Positions 1-8,616 of a stretch of 11,376 nt of DNA are shown here, piece after piece. Source of the stretch: CAYLHF01 sp964383365 (GTDB lineage Bacteria > Bacteroidota > Rhodothermia > Rhodothermales > UBA10348); contig CAYLHF010000059.1 in NCBI GenBank assembly GCA_964383365.1, positions 1 through 11,376 of the forward strand, written 5' to 3'. Position 1 is the first letter of the stretch. Each line of letters opens with the position of its first letter. The translations under genes were made by a program, and so were the position numbers. A model generated the notes under the pieces. It ran no database searches, was not told the origin of the DNA, and was given only the letters and a program-made list of their open reading frames with translations.

Positions 1-827
1 TCGCTCAGGATCGTGATGGATTTCTTGCGCTCGATACGCTGCCTGCACTCGCGCTCTTTACACGCGGGCACATGTCGTATGAGATCGACCGCACCAATAC
101 CGAACCATCCATCGCAGAGATGACCACGAAGGCACTCGAGTTACTCGGCGGCGCAGACAAACCATTCTTCATCATGATCGAAGCCGGACGAATTGATCAT
201 GCCGGACACTCAGACGATCCCGCCACCCACCTTCGTGAGGTTTTGGCGTATGACGAGGCCATGCGGGCCGCTGTTGAATTCGCCCGCAAAGACGGAAAAA
301 CACTCATTGTCGGTACCTCCGACCACGAGACCGGCGGATTGGCGCTCGGAAAAAGGTCCCCCCTGCCAACCCACGGATACGTTTACAACCCCGAGAGGCT
401 TTCCGGGGTCACATCCTCTTTCGAAAGACTTTCAAGAGATATGATGGCAGAAGGAATGCGCGGGGCTACCAATAAGGAATTAATCGAGTGGTTCAGGAGT
501 CAGATTCGAACCCGTTTTCAGATACAGGGACTTCCGGAACGGACCGCCACTGCCCTGTCTGTTGGTATGGACACCCTGCGCGCGACAAGAAAGGGCGATT
601 TGATTCTCGACACCATGTACCGATTCCTCAGCGACTCGACATCGGCCCATGCCAACATTGGATGGTCCACGAGCGGCCATACCGCAGTCGATGTACCCCT
701 CTTTGCCTTCGGTCCCGGATCGGGACAATTCAGCGGTACGCTCGACAATACACAGATGGCGATCCGTCTGGCTGAACTCATGCATGTGGACCTGGCCGCC
801 GAGACAGCGCGATTGCGTGCTGAATGA
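1..827 (+). CDS. Alkaline phosphatase, PhoA superfamily (5' end outside window)
   Basis: Metal-dependent phosphomonoesterase, normally exported, that releases inorganic phosphate from phosphate esters. The frame is open from the window edge (first whole codon at 3), so the start, any signal peptide and the phosphorylated serine are missing. Counting from the Met at 72, the family's metal-site motifs are visible: EAGRIDHAGH (residues 37-46, with Glu37, Asp42 and His46 as likely ligands and His43 where some relatives have Lys), GTSDHETGG (81-89, Asp84 and His85) and the late TSGHTAVDVPLFAFGPG block (His203). The stretch before Met72 (ending FTRGHMSYE) is also typical of the family, so Met72 is internal and not the start. 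About 275 residues are visible, roughly the C-terminal half to two thirds. It stops with TGA at 825-827 and converges on the ABC permease. The family call is strong; the physiological substrate cannot be told. Confidence 0.93.
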   Translation, partial: AQDRDGFLALDTLPALALFTRGHMSYEIDRTNTEPSIAEMTTKALELLGGADKPFFIMIEAGRIDHAGHSDDPATHLREVLAYDEAMRAAVEFARKDGKTLIVGTSDHETGGLALGKRSPLPTHGYVYNPERLSGVTSSFERLSRDMMAEGMRGATNKELIEWFRSQIRTRFQIQGLPERTATALSVGMDTLRATRKGDLILDTMYRFLSDSTSAHANIGWSTSGHTAVDVPLFAFGPGSGQFSGTLDNTQMAIRLAELMHVDLAAETARLRAE

Positions 828-870
828 GATCCAGAGAATTCGTATCGACCGCTTTTCAGTCGACGGTTGG

Positions 871-972
871 CTGCCTTTTGTTGTCGAAGTGGCCTATGCC
901 GTCGGGTTCAAGACCACCTCATATTTTGCCCGGGTCTACCGATTGGCGTATGGTCGATTACCTGGAAACGTG
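871..972 (+). pseudogene. Remnant of an AraC-type helix-turn-helix DNA-binding domain (C-terminal end only)
   Basis: In frame 1, just after the phosphatase stop, the translation reads VAYAVGFKTTSYFARVYR (889-942) followed by LAYGRLPG (943-966). This matches the second helix-turn-helix of AraC/XylS regulators, whose usual pattern is (I/V)A..VGF.s.sYF.r.Fk..yG..P. Nothing upstream restores a first helix or an effector domain, and there is no start codon or ribosome-binding site for it. The frame runs on to 1071, through the antisense 3' end of the permease gene. I therefore read it as a 3' gene fragment left by deletion, between two convergent genes. A chance match is possible but unlikely given the density of signature residues. 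The remnant cannot encode a working regulator. Confidence 0.62.
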
Positions 973-994
973 GCATCAGACGTGTCTTCTCGGA

Positions 995-3388
995 CTATTC
1001 CATCCTCAGTGCATCCGCCGGGTTGGCGAGGGCAGCGCGGACGGACTGATACCCCACCGTCGCGTACGTAATGGCAATCACACCTGCGGCGGCCGTCACG
1101 AAGATCCCTGCCCCCATTTCCGTGTGATAGGCGAACGTGTCGAGCCAATTCTGTAACAGGAGCCACGACACGGGTGTGGCGACGAAGAAGGCAATGAGCA
1201 CCAGGAGTACGAACTCTCTCGAAAGCAAGCCGACGACGCCGGGTACGCTTGCCCCCAACACTTTCCGGATACCGATCTCTTTTGTGCGGCGCTCGGCGGT
1301 AAAGGAGGCGAGCCCGAAAAGACCCAGGCAGGCGATGAAGATCGCGAGCCCGGTGAACCAGCGCGAGAGTGTCCCGATCATGATTTCGCTACGATACGTT
1401 TTTTCGAACGAGTCGTCAACAAACGTATACTCGTACGGGTAGAGAGGATTAAACTCCCGGAAGACTTTTTCGAAGGCGGCGAGCGCCTCTTTGGTCTGTC
1501 CGGGTTTCGGGCGAACAAAGGTTAACCAGGCATTTTCGGGCGCGAGCCGCATAACGAGCGGATCGATCTTGGCGTGCAAGTCTGCGAAATGGAAATTCTT
1601 GACTACGCCGATGATCTGTCCCGTCCTTCCCCACACTGTCACCTCCTGCCCGATCGGATCCTTGAATCCCATCGCCGTGGCCGCAGCCTCGTTGATGATG
1701 ACGTTGAGCGAATCGGTCCCGAAGTCACGAGAGAAGTCCCGCCCGGCCGCGAGATCCATTTTCATCGTCCTGACAAAATCGTGACTTGTCTGTAGAATGG
1801 AATAGAGTGTCATGTCGTCTTTATCCCGTCCATCCCACTTGACACCCCACGCCGTAGAACTGCCGACAAAAAGCGGACTGTTCGTCGCAGACGTAACCGC
1901 CTCGATCGACGGCTCGCGCATAAGACGAGCCACGTAGCTATCGTAATGCTCTTTCATCGGTCCCTCGAGTTGCGCAGAAAAGACGTCCTGACGGTCGAGT
2001 CCCAGATTTTTCGTCCGGATATAGTCGATTTGATTGTAGACGGCAAATGAACCAACGATCAGGATGATCGACAGAGTGAATTGAACGATTACCAGTCCGC
2101 GCCGCAGATTGGCTCCCCGTGCCGCTCCCTGACTATTTCCACGCAGAACACCGATAACAGAGAAAGCCGACAGATAGATGGCCGGATAGATCCCGGCGAT
2201 GAGTCCGGTTACGAGGGCGATACCCACAAATTCCAGCCAGGTAGTGGCCGGGACAGCAGTGAGTGTGATCGCTTTATCGACCAGGCTATTAAAACCGGGT
2301 AGAAGCAGCGCAACACCCACAGCGGCGAGCACGAGGGCAAATAAAGATGTCATCACAGACTCTCCCAGAAACTGTCCGGCCAGTCGGCGACGATCGGATC
2401 CGAACGTCTTCCGGATGCCGACTTCGAGACTCCGCTGCGCCGAACGCGCCGTCGAGAGATTCATGAAGTTGATCGCTGCGATGAGCAAGACAAAGATGCC
2501 GACAAGGGTGAACAGGTTGATGATGTCTATGCGTCCGCCAACGAGTACCCCTTTCTCGAAATTCGACCGTAAATACACGTCGGTGTACGGCTGGAGGAAG
2601 AGCACGTCGAGTGAGGAATCGGTGTGATCCTGAATGATCAGCCGGATTTTGGAGGATACGTTCGTAGCACTCGCCCCAGGCGCAAGCGCGACAAGCATCC
2701 GCAGCCCGTTATTTCCCCAGTCGTCGATCCAATCATTTCGGGCCTGGAACTCCTGCATCGCAAGCGCAAAATCGAATTTCATTGTTGCCTGTTCCGGGAT
2801 GTCGTCGAACACACCCGTCACGGTCACATCGAGCCTGTTTTCGAGTGTCATCGTCTCGCCCAGGACACGGAGCGCACCGTCTTCATCAGTCTCTCCTGCC
2901 GCGTACATTTCCGAAAAGTATTTGCGCGCCATCGTGTTGGAGATGACCACCGCATCGGGCCGGTCGAGCGCAGATTCTGGATCTCCCGACAAAAAATGAT
3001 GCTTCAGGATCCTGAAGATATCGCTCCCGAAGTGCCTCCCGTCTTCTCTGAAAGTGATATCTCCCCTCAGAAAAGACATGCTCTCCTGCCAGGTCATAAG
3101 TGCCGCGTATCTGATTTCCGGATACTCTTCGTCGAGAACGTCGTCGAGCTTGGCCGTTACCGCCGGCCACGTGAATATCTGCTCCGGACCATAAGTGGCC
3201 GTCCGCATCACCCGATAGACATCTTCTACCCCCTCGTAGTGTCGATCGTATGACAACTCGTCCTGCACCCAGACCAGAATAAAGAAACTGGCCACAAAGC
3301 CGACGGCGAGGCCCAGGATATTGATGACGGAATACGACGCGTGGCGGCGCATGCTTCGGATGGCCGTCTTGAGATAGTTTCTGAGCAT
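995..3388 (-). CDS. ABC transporter permease, MacB/FtsX type with two FtsX domains
   Basis: Inner-membrane permease of the MacB/LolCE/FtsX kind, which works with a separate ATPase to extrude or release substrates, or to act mechanically on the envelope. The 797-residue protein has the layout common in Bacteroidota and relatives. The N-terminus carries TM1 (about 21-41). A periplasmic MacB-type domain follows (about 45-280), then a first helix group (about 286-308, 343-366, 387-407) and a central helix (430-450). After a second periplasmic domain (about 455-670) comes a second helix group (677-697, 722-743, 759-779). The two coupling-helix signatures, LEVGIRKTFGS (321-331) and TKEIGIRKVLGA (702-713), are diagnostic. 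No ATP-binding subunit lies in the window, as is usual for such orphan permeases. I see no good Shine-Dalgarno before the ATG at 3388, but the MLRNYLKTAIRSM opening is the family's typical N-terminus. The substrate is unknown. Confidence 0.92.
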   Translation of the reverse strand: MLRNYLKTAIRSMRRHASYSVINILGLAVGFVASFFILVWVQDELSYDRHYEGVEDVYRVMRTATYGPEQIFTWPAVTAKLDDVLDEEYPEIRYAALMTWQESMSFLRGDITFREDGRHFGSDIFRILKHHFLSGDPESALDRPDAVVISNTMARKYFSEMYAAGETDEDGALRVLGETMTLENRLDVTVTGVFDDIPEQATMKFDFALAMQEFQARNDWIDDWGNNGLRMLVALAPGASATNVSSKIRLIIQDHTDSSLDVLFLQPYTDVYLRSNFEKGVLVGGRIDIINLFTLVGIFVLLIAAINFMNLSTARSAQRSLEVGIRKTFGSDRRRLAGQFLGESVMTSLFALVLAAVGVALLLPGFNSLVDKAITLTAVPATTWLEFVGIALVTGLIAGIYPAIYLSAFSVIGVLRGNSQGAARGANLRRGLVIVQFTLSIILIVGSFAVYNQIDYIRTKNLGLDRQDVFSAQLEGPMKEHYDSYVARLMREPSIEAVTSATNSPLFVGSSTAWGVKWDGRDKDDMTLYSILQTSHDFVRTMKMDLAAGRDFSRDFGTDSLNVIINEAAATAMGFKDPIGQEVTVWGRTGQIIGVVKNFHFADLHAKIDPLVMRLAPENAWLTFVRPKPGQTKEALAAFEKVFREFNPLYPYEYTFVDDSFEKTYRSEIMIGTLSRWFTGLAIFIACLGLFGLASFTAERRTKEIGIRKVLGASVPGVVGLLSREFVLLVLIAFFVATPVSWLLLQNWLDTFAYHTEMGAGIFVTAAAGVIAITYATVGYQSVRAALANPADALRME

Positions 3389-3566
3389 GGTCTGCGGTGA
3401 GATTGGGTCGATCCCCGCCCTTCGGGAGAGGAACCCCGATGGACGGCTACACCATAGACCACTCCACGCCCGAAATCGTTGGCACGGGAGGTATGCATCC
3501 CTGTACCAGGTGTTTCTGGAAACGAATCTCAGGAAGAGACCGCGTCAGGCCGACACCGTTATCGCC
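3389..3566. other. Intergenic gap upstream of the ABC permease gene
   Basis: These 178 bases separate the end of the propeller gene from the start of the permease gene; both are on the minus strand. A permease promoter would be expected here, but I could not pick a convincing -35/-10 pair or Bacteroidota-type promoter. I also see no hairpin followed by a T-run that would end the propeller transcript. The gap is long enough that the two genes need not share a transcript. Confidence 0.4.
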
Positions 3567-6500
3567 TCAGCGCTTCACGCGCGTCCGCAACGCCTTCCAG
3601 CGCTGCATCACATCCGTAGCCTGGGCCCTGGCTTTTTCGATCTCCGCCACCTGACGCTCGGTCGCTCCGACTTCAGCGGCCTGTATGGCCATGGCTGCGC
3701 GCATCAGGCGCTCGCTTGCCCCGTTCAGCGTGGGCGGACCTGCTGGCGCTCGGCGCCGGAAACGCCGGCGACCGGAGGGACGAGGTGCTGGTGCCAGGGC
3801 CTCGACCTCCGCCTTAAGATCGGAGTCTGAAAGATGCTCGGCCATCGCTCGTGCTTCCTCATAGGCGGCATGTGAGGCGACGGCATCATCGTACATCTCG
3901 CGCGAGAGTCTGGCGACGTACTGGAGTTCTACCGAGGACGTCTTCACGCGCGGGTCCAGACGAAGCGTGAGCGATTGGTCATACTGTCGGCCATCAGCGG
4001 TGAGCCGAATCGTGTATTCTCCGGGCGGTGCCCAGGGAGCTTGCACGGCGGGAAACGTATGGCCCGGTACAGCGCCGGTGGCACCCCCACCCGCACGGGG
4101 CTCCTCGCCAAGCGGTTCCAAATGGAGGTCCCAGGAAAAACGGTGCATCCCCTTCGCGGTCGAAAGCACCATCTGTGGTGCCGGCCAGTATAGAGGCACC
4201 CTGCAGTTTGGAGCAGTCGGAGTCTCCCGGCAGATCTGGTCGTACCCCTCGGGATCGAGCGCAGGGTCGGGCTCAAGCACCGGATCGTCGCTGGAGAGAG
4301 AACGGATTACGCTCCCCCGCGCATCCAGGATATCCATCGTTATCGGACCCGCCACATCTCGGGCCAGGTAGTAGTCTATGAGTCCTCCGGGAGGAGGGTT
4401 CTCTCCGTGAGGTAGTTCCGGAGTCCACTCCGTGGCATGGTTCATGCCGAAGCGCACTCTAACGGCGGTGGCCGGTTTGAAAAGGAACACGTCTGCCGTG
4501 GCCTGCGCCTCGGCCAGTTGACGTAGTGGGGTCACGTTGTCCAGGACCCAGAAGCCTCGTCCGTGGGTGCCGGCCACGAGGTCGGAGCACAGACACGTGT
4601 CGTCGTCCTTCACCTGGATATCGCGCACAGATGTTGCCGGCATGTTCAGCCTCAGCGACTGCCAGTTCCCGCCATCGTCGATGGAGAACCACACCTGCGT
4701 CTCCGTAGCCGCGTAGAGCAATCCCGGTTTTCGCGGATCCTCACGAATGGAGTTGGCGACGGCTCCGGATGCCAGCCCCGTATTGATCTCTGTCCAGCTC
4801 CTGCCACCATCATGGGTACGCCAGAAGTGCGGATTCATGTCGTCTATCCGCATCGTGTTGGCCGCCGCATACGCAGTACCCTTGTCGAAGTGGCCGGCCT
4901 CAATATTGAAAATCCGGGTCCAGGGCTTGATCGCTGGCGGGGTCACATCGGTCCAGTTGACGCCTCCGTCCATGGTCACCTGAATGTTGCCGTCGTCCGT
5001 ACCCGCCCAGATCACATTCACATCGAAAGGCGAGGGGGACAGAGCGGTGATGGTCCCCTGAGCGCTCACGGTTACCGATTCGGCGTACCTACCAGCGCTT
5101 TCCGGTACGCTCCACGTGGGCCGCGACAGGTCGGGGCTGATTCGGGTCCAGCTCGTTCCGCGGTCCCGTGTTTTCCATACAACATTGGACGTGTAAAATA
5201 AGAGGTCCGGGTCCAACGGAGACCACTGGAGGGGCATGGTGCGGACGTCCCGGTTGAAGGGCCCACCGCGCGGACCCATATCGGGGCCTACGCTGTTGGT
5301 CTGGCCGGTTCTTCGGTCGTAGCGGCTCACGTCGCTCCGGCTGCTACCAAAGACGATGTCCGGATCTCTGGGATCCGGTGCGGCGATGCCGTATTCCTGA
5401 ATATTGACCGGGTGCCAGTCATGAAACGTGATCATGCCGTCATCGGAGCGGCTTGCAACACACGCCGATCCTGAATCCTGCTGACCACCGCACAGACGGT
5501 ACGGGAAGTCGTTGTCGGCGGTCACATGATACATGGCGGCCGTAGGCTGGGTGTACCAATTGCTCCACGACTTGCCCCGGTTGGCCGACACTACCGCGCC
5601 CTGGTCGGACACGGTGAGGATGATATCGGGGTTGTTCGGATTGATCCAGATCTTCTGGTAGTCGTCTCCCCCGTACGCGCCTCGCACCGCAGTCCAGTGA
5701 ACGCCGCCGTCGTCGCTGCGCCACATAACCACCGTAGCGCTATAAATCACGTTTTCGTTCTGTGGATCGACGGTAATGGTGGGTAAATCGCCGCCTCCAA
5801 TACGAGCCAGTGGCCGTGTGTCGACGTGGGCCGTAGCCGCACCCATGGGACCCTCGGGAACGTTCACCGGAGTCCAATGCTCACCGGCATCTGTGGATTT
5901 GTAGAACCCCACGACTCCGGTCGTGCTTTTCGGTTCTTCCCCTTTCCTGGTCCCCGCCACGACAGCGTAGAGAAGACGCGGATTCGTCGGTGCCACGGCC
6001 AGATTGGCCTGGATGACGTTGGGGAGTCCCTCGGAGATGGGGTTCCATGTAGTTCCGCCGTCCGTAGACTTGAAGATTCCGGTACTCGTGCTGCCAAAGG
6101 CGCGGCTCTCCCTGAAGCCCTCCTGCTGGGGCCAGAGCGTAGCATAGAGTGTATTGGGATCGACGGGGTCCATAAGAAGATCATTGGCACTGGTGTACTC
6201 GTCGCGGTAGAGCACCTTTTCGAAGGTCTGACCGCCGTCAAGCGATCGGTAGACTCCGCGCTCGGTATTGGGGCCATACGGGTGACCCAGAACGGCGACG
6301 AACAGTCGGTCCGGATTCCCGGGGTCCACCACTACATCGGCAATCATCTGGCTGTCACGTAGTCCAAGGTGTGTCCACGTCTCTCCGGCATCGACGGACT
6401 TGTACATTCCATCACCCGTAGACAGGTCGGGGCGGATGATCCCTCCACCACTCCCGACATATATAATATTCGGATTCGACGGGGCGACGGCAATGGCACC

Positions 6501-6773
6501 GATGGAACTTGTCGACTGGCGATCAAAAATAGGTTCCCAGTTGGAGCCGTAATCGGTGGAGCGCCAGACACCGCCATTGTCGAAGCCAATGTAGAAGACG
6601 TTTGGCTGTCCGGGGATACCGTCGAGTGCCCGCGCGCGTCCGGCCCGCGTGGGTCCGATCGAGCGCCAATGCAGATCGCCGGAAAGATCCGGAGATTGCG
6701 CGACGGACGAGGTGGCCGAGGCCCCGATAAGGGCGGTAATTACGAGAATGAAGCGGATGGTCATGGTGCGCAT
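3567..6773 (-). CDS. Secreted sortilin/VPS10-like Asp-box beta-propeller protein (BNR-repeat glycosyl-hydrolase-like)
   Basis: Large exported protein (1068 residues) with a Sec signal peptide of about 26 residues: charged MRTMTIR, a hydrophobic core, then a likely cut after ATSSVAQ. Residues about 30-745 form propeller repeats marked by Asp-boxes (S/T-x-D-x-G-x-x-W). I count eleven, beginning near residues 72, 126, 177, 236, 293, 353, 396, 535, 600, 653 and 697; the ones at 177 and 396 are imperfect. The block GTHGRGFWVLDN (735-746) closes the propeller. A C-terminal beta-rich region (about 760-940, including the MHRFSWDL and PPGEYTIRLTADG motifs) is typical of this family, and then comes a helical, charged tail with a basic GRRRFRRRAP run (1001-1010). 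Databases often label such proteins glycosyl hydrolases, but I see no glycosidase catalytic signature, so the activity is unknown. Start choice: AAGGAGG lies 8 nt before the Met at 6773, whereas the alternative Met at residue 4 would be 17 nt away. Confidence 0.9.
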   Translation of the reverse strand: MRTMTIRFILVITALIGASATSSVAQSPDLSGDLHWRSIGPTRAGRARALDGIPGQPNVFYIGFDNGGVWRSTDYGSNWEPIFDRQSTSSIGAIAVAPSNPNIIYVGSGGGIIRPDLSTGDGMYKSVDAGETWTHLGLRDSQMIADVVVDPGNPDRLFVAVLGHPYGPNTERGVYRSLDGGQTFEKVLYRDEYTSANDLLMDPVDPNTLYATLWPQQEGFRESRAFGSTSTGIFKSTDGGTTWNPISEGLPNVIQANLAVAPTNPRLLYAVVAGTRKGEEPKSTTGVVGFYKSTDAGEHWTPVNVPEGPMGAATAHVDTRPLARIGGGDLPTITVDPQNENVIYSATVVMWRSDDGGVHWTAVRGAYGGDDYQKIWINPNNPDIILTVSDQGAVVSANRGKSWSNWYTQPTAAMYHVTADNDFPYRLCGGQQDSGSACVASRSDDGMITFHDWHPVNIQEYGIAAPDPRDPDIVFGSSRSDVSRYDRRTGQTNSVGPDMGPRGGPFNRDVRTMPLQWSPLDPDLLFYTSNVVWKTRDRGTSWTRISPDLSRPTWSVPESAGRYAESVTVSAQGTITALSPSPFDVNVIWAGTDDGNIQVTMDGGVNWTDVTPPAIKPWTRIFNIEAGHFDKGTAYAAANTMRIDDMNPHFWRTHDGGRSWTEINTGLASGAVANSIREDPRKPGLLYAATETQVWFSIDDGGNWQSLRLNMPATSVRDIQVKDDDTCLCSDLVAGTHGRGFWVLDNVTPLRQLAEAQATADVFLFKPATAVRVRFGMNHATEWTPELPHGENPPPGGLIDYYLARDVAGPITMDILDARGSVIRSLSSDDPVLEPDPALDPEGYDQICRETPTAPNCRVPLYWPAPQMVLSTAKGMHRFSWDLHLEPLGEEPRAGGGATGAVPGHTFPAVQAPWAPPGEYTIRLTADGRQYDQSLTLRLDPRVKTSSVELQYVARLSREMYDDAVASHAAYEEARAMAEHLSDSDLKAEVEALAPAPRPSGRRRFRRRAPAGPPTLNGASERLMRAAMAIQAAEVGATERQVAEIEKARAQATDVMQRWKALRTRVKR

Positions 6774-6839
6774 GAAAGGTGCCTCCTTAAGACTTTACGT
6801 CCAAAACATTGTCCGATAGATACGAAATATCCTTCAATT
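6774..6839 (-). promoter_or_regulatory. Leader with strong Shine-Dalgarno for the propeller gene
   Basis: On the minus strand AAGGAGG (plus-strand 6782-6788) precedes the ATG at 6773 with an 8-nt spacer. It is close to a perfect anti-16S match and the only strong ribosome-binding site on the minus strand here. The short A+T-rich gap upstream could hold a promoter, but no pair of boxes is convincing. The 66-nt gap also allows co-transcription with the purine permease gene just upstream. Confidence 0.7.
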
Positions 6840-8159
6840 CTAACCCAGTACCTGCGCCAGCCTTCCGGCGAGCAGGATGCCTGTCGTGAGCAAGAGGAAG
6901 AGATCGATTTCTCGCCATTTCCCCGTAAGGATTTTCAGCAGGATGTACGCGCTGAATCCATAGAGCATGCCCTGATCGATCGAAAACGTGATCGACATCG
7001 CGGCAATGAGCACGATGAAGGCGAGCTTCTCAGCCATATCGTACGAGGCGATGTTTCGCGCGGGTGCCATCATGAGAATGCCGACGAAGATGAGTGCGGC
7101 CGACGTTGCCACGGTAGGGATCACCTCGATAACGGGGGCGAAGAGAAGCATGGGAAGCAGGAACGCCGCGACAACTATCGCCGTCAGGCCCGTGCGTCCT
7201 CCCTCCCTCACTCCGGCAGCGGATTCCACGTAGGTCGTAATACTGCTCGTCCCGAAAACAGAACCCAGCATCGTACCAATCCCGTCCGCCATGAGCGCCT
7301 GTTTCATTTTCGGGAGTCGCCCATCGGCCCCCATCAACTTCGTGTTCGTCGTAACGCCGATAAACGTCCCCGTACTGGAGAAGAAATCGAGCATGAAGAA
7401 AGCCACAATCACGCTCCAGTACTCGGGCCGTAGCGCCGAGACCAGATCCATCTTCAGAAATGCATCAAACATGCCCTCCGGCATCGAGATAATGGATTCC
7501 GGGGGCTTTGAGATCCCCACTCCGATCGAGACCGCCGTAATCACTCCCATACCGATAAGTATAGAGCCGGGTATCTTTCGGTGATGCAGAAGGGCGATTC
7601 CGAGCGTGCCGGCAGCAAGAAGAGCCACGTCCAATCCCGAAGCGCCTCCGAACCCCACATACGATAAACCCGAATACTCAAGAATTCCCGCCGTTCTCAG
7701 GCCAATAAGAGCAATGAAGAGACCGATGCCGACAGCGATACCATTGCGCAGAGGAATCGGAATCGATTCGATAACCCGCGATCGAAGACTTGTCAGGGTG
7801 AAGATGCAGAAGAGTACACCGGATATGAATACGATCCCGAGTGCGGTCTGCCACGAGGCCCCCGCGACCTGTACTACGTAATAGGCAAAGTAGGCATTGA
7901 TCCCCATCCCCGGTGCCAGGGCGAAGGGCTTGTTGGCCCACAGACCCATAACTATGCATGCGATAGCGGAGCAAACGACGGTAGCGAAGAAAACAGCTCC
8001 GTACGGAACACCTGCTTCCGACAGGATCGCCGGATTCACCGCCAGAATGTAGGCGAGGGCGACGAACGTGGTTGCCCCGGCGAGTATCTCGGTACGCACC
8101 GAGCTGCCGTGCTGCGTTAGGTGAAAGTGTTCATCGAGGTGGGTGTGGAGTCGTTGCAT
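6840..8159 (-). CDS. NCS2-family purine permease, AzgA-like (adenine/guanine/hypoxanthine uptake)
   Basis: Polytopic inner-membrane transporter of 439 residues, the usual size for the AzgA/GhxP branch of the NCS2 (nucleobase-cation symporter 2) superfamily; it probably imports purine bases with protons. Branch motifs are clear: APGMGINAYFAYYVV (82-96), the transmembrane-8 region FFMLDFFSSTGTFIGV (254-269), and MADGIGTMLGSVFGTSSITTYVES read in two parts (290-303 and 304-313), followed by AAGVREGGRTGLTA (314-327). A dozen or more hydrophobic segments span residues about 27-436. The N-terminal TEILAGATTFVALAYIL is also typical, supporting the ATG at 8159. Its Shine-Dalgarno is weak (GGAATAG, with a short spacer). 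The gene begins 31 nt after the stop of the cfa remnant at 8191, so it may once have followed cfa in an operon. Which purine it carries cannot be resolved by eye. Confidence 0.92.
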   Translation of the reverse strand: MQRLHTHLDEHFHLTQHGSSVRTEILAGATTFVALAYILAVNPAILSEAGVPYGAVFFATVVCSAIACIVMGLWANKPFALAPGMGINAYFAYYVVQVAGASWQTALGIVFISGVLFCIFTLTSLRSRVIESIPIPLRNGIAVGIGLFIALIGLRTAGILEYSGLSYVGFGGASGLDVALLAAGTLGIALLHHRKIPGSILIGMGVITAVSIGVGISKPPESIISMPEGMFDAFLKMDLVSALRPEYWSVIVAFFMLDFFSSTGTFIGVTTNTKLMGADGRLPKMKQALMADGIGTMLGSVFGTSSITTYVESAAGVREGGRTGLTAIVVAAFLLPMLLFAPVIEVIPTVATSAALIFVGILMMAPARNIASYDMAEKLAFIVLIAAMSITFSIDQGMLYGFSAYILLKILTGKWREIDLFLLLTTGILLAGRLAQVLG

Positions 8160-8189
8160 TGGATCTATTCCGTCTCGTTCTACGCCCTA

Positions 8190-8248
8190 GTCACCGTACC
8201 GGCGCATATCCTCCGGCGACGCCGGTCTTCGAAAACACGACCTGCCAG
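8190..8248. repeat. 59-bp perfect direct repeat, left copy (3' end of cfa)
   Basis: This copy is identical at all 59 positions to 9466-9524 and in the same orientation; the flanking bases differ on both sides (a/c on the left, a/c on the right). On the minus strand it encodes the tail WQVVFSKTGVAGGYAPVR plus a TGA stop. Here it continues smoothly into more cfa sequence. It contains the palindrome CCGGCG-A-CGCCGG (8213-8225). Confidence 0.95.
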
Positions 8249-8388
8249 ACCTGCATCATCCGCGCCCGGAAGGCTCCAGCTGAGGCCAGTAGAAAATAGC
8301 GCCACATGCGATGAAAAGTCTCTCCATACCGGTCACAAAGTTCTTCCCTTCCAGCTACGAAATTGGCGTTCCAGGCATTGAGAGAACG
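8191..8388 (-). pseudogene. 3' remnant of cyclopropane-fatty-acyl-phospholipid synthase (cfa), copy 1
   Basis: Cfa is an S-adenosylmethionine-dependent enzyme that methylenates double bonds of membrane phospholipid acyl chains. Only about 65 C-terminal residues remain, starting near RSLNAWNANF. Next come MWRYFLLASAGAFRAR and MQVWQVVFSKTGVAGGY, then the TGA at 8191-8193. This matches the well-known Cfa C-terminus (AW...F...W.e...Y...F.RM..YyL..caGaFRaR.iqlWQvVfs). The SAM-binding and active-site regions are absent. The frame extends to an ATG at 8421, but those first 11 residues do not resemble Cfa. It lies 31 nt upstream of the purine permease gene on the same strand. The conserved part is undamaged, so the truncation may be recent. 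Confidence 0.8.
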
Positions 8389-8559
8389 TATTTGTGCCAG
8401 TAAACACACTGTTGTACTCAAAAATGTCGGATTTCGCGGTTACAACTTCATGTTTGCGGTCTCCATACAAGATAATCGCCACCGACCGAGGATCATGCGA
8501 ACAAGAGTCCATGCCGTGGTTCAAACGTGGAAAAGATGACTCCAATTTGTAGTACGGTG
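8389..8559. other. Unassigned junction sequence between the cfa remnant and the toxin-antitoxin promoter
   Basis: Cfa similarity stops near 8388, and A+T-richer sequence begins that I cannot assign. A minus-strand frame open from 8545 to 8333 overlaps the cfa remnant in another frame; its translation resembles nothing I recognise and it has no ribosome-binding site. I see no inverted-repeat ends, transposase fragment or tRNA. It probably belongs to the inserted segment that carries the toxin-antitoxin genes. Confidence 0.4.
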
Positions 8560-8593
8560 CGACAATAGGTGATATTATGATAATACATTGTCG
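8560..8593 (+). promoter_or_regulatory. Probable toxin-antitoxin promoter/operator with nested palindromes
   Basis: Two inverted repeats lie 24-57 bases before the toxin start: CGACAAT (8560-8566) with ATTGTCG (8587-8593), 20 nt apart, and TATTAT-G-ATAATA (8573-8585) inside it. Their centres are about 2-3 bp apart, so they are not one symmetric site. The surrounding sequence is very A+T-rich (19 G/C of 60 in 8581-8640). Palindromes at this place are typical binding sites for the antitoxin in autoregulated HigBA-type operons. The exact -35/-10 boxes are unclear. Confidence 0.55.
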
Positions 8594-8616
8594 TATATTA
8601 TATTAACCGTATCGAT

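Noticed and set aside
6369..7433. 354-codon plus-strand open frame
   Set aside because: It is entirely antisense to the propeller and purine permease genes, with a low-complexity charged translation, so it is a shadow frame.
8333..8545. Minus-strand 70-codon open frame beside the cfa remnant
   Set aside because: There is no ribosome-binding site or recognisable similarity, and it overlaps the cfa remnant in the wrong frame.
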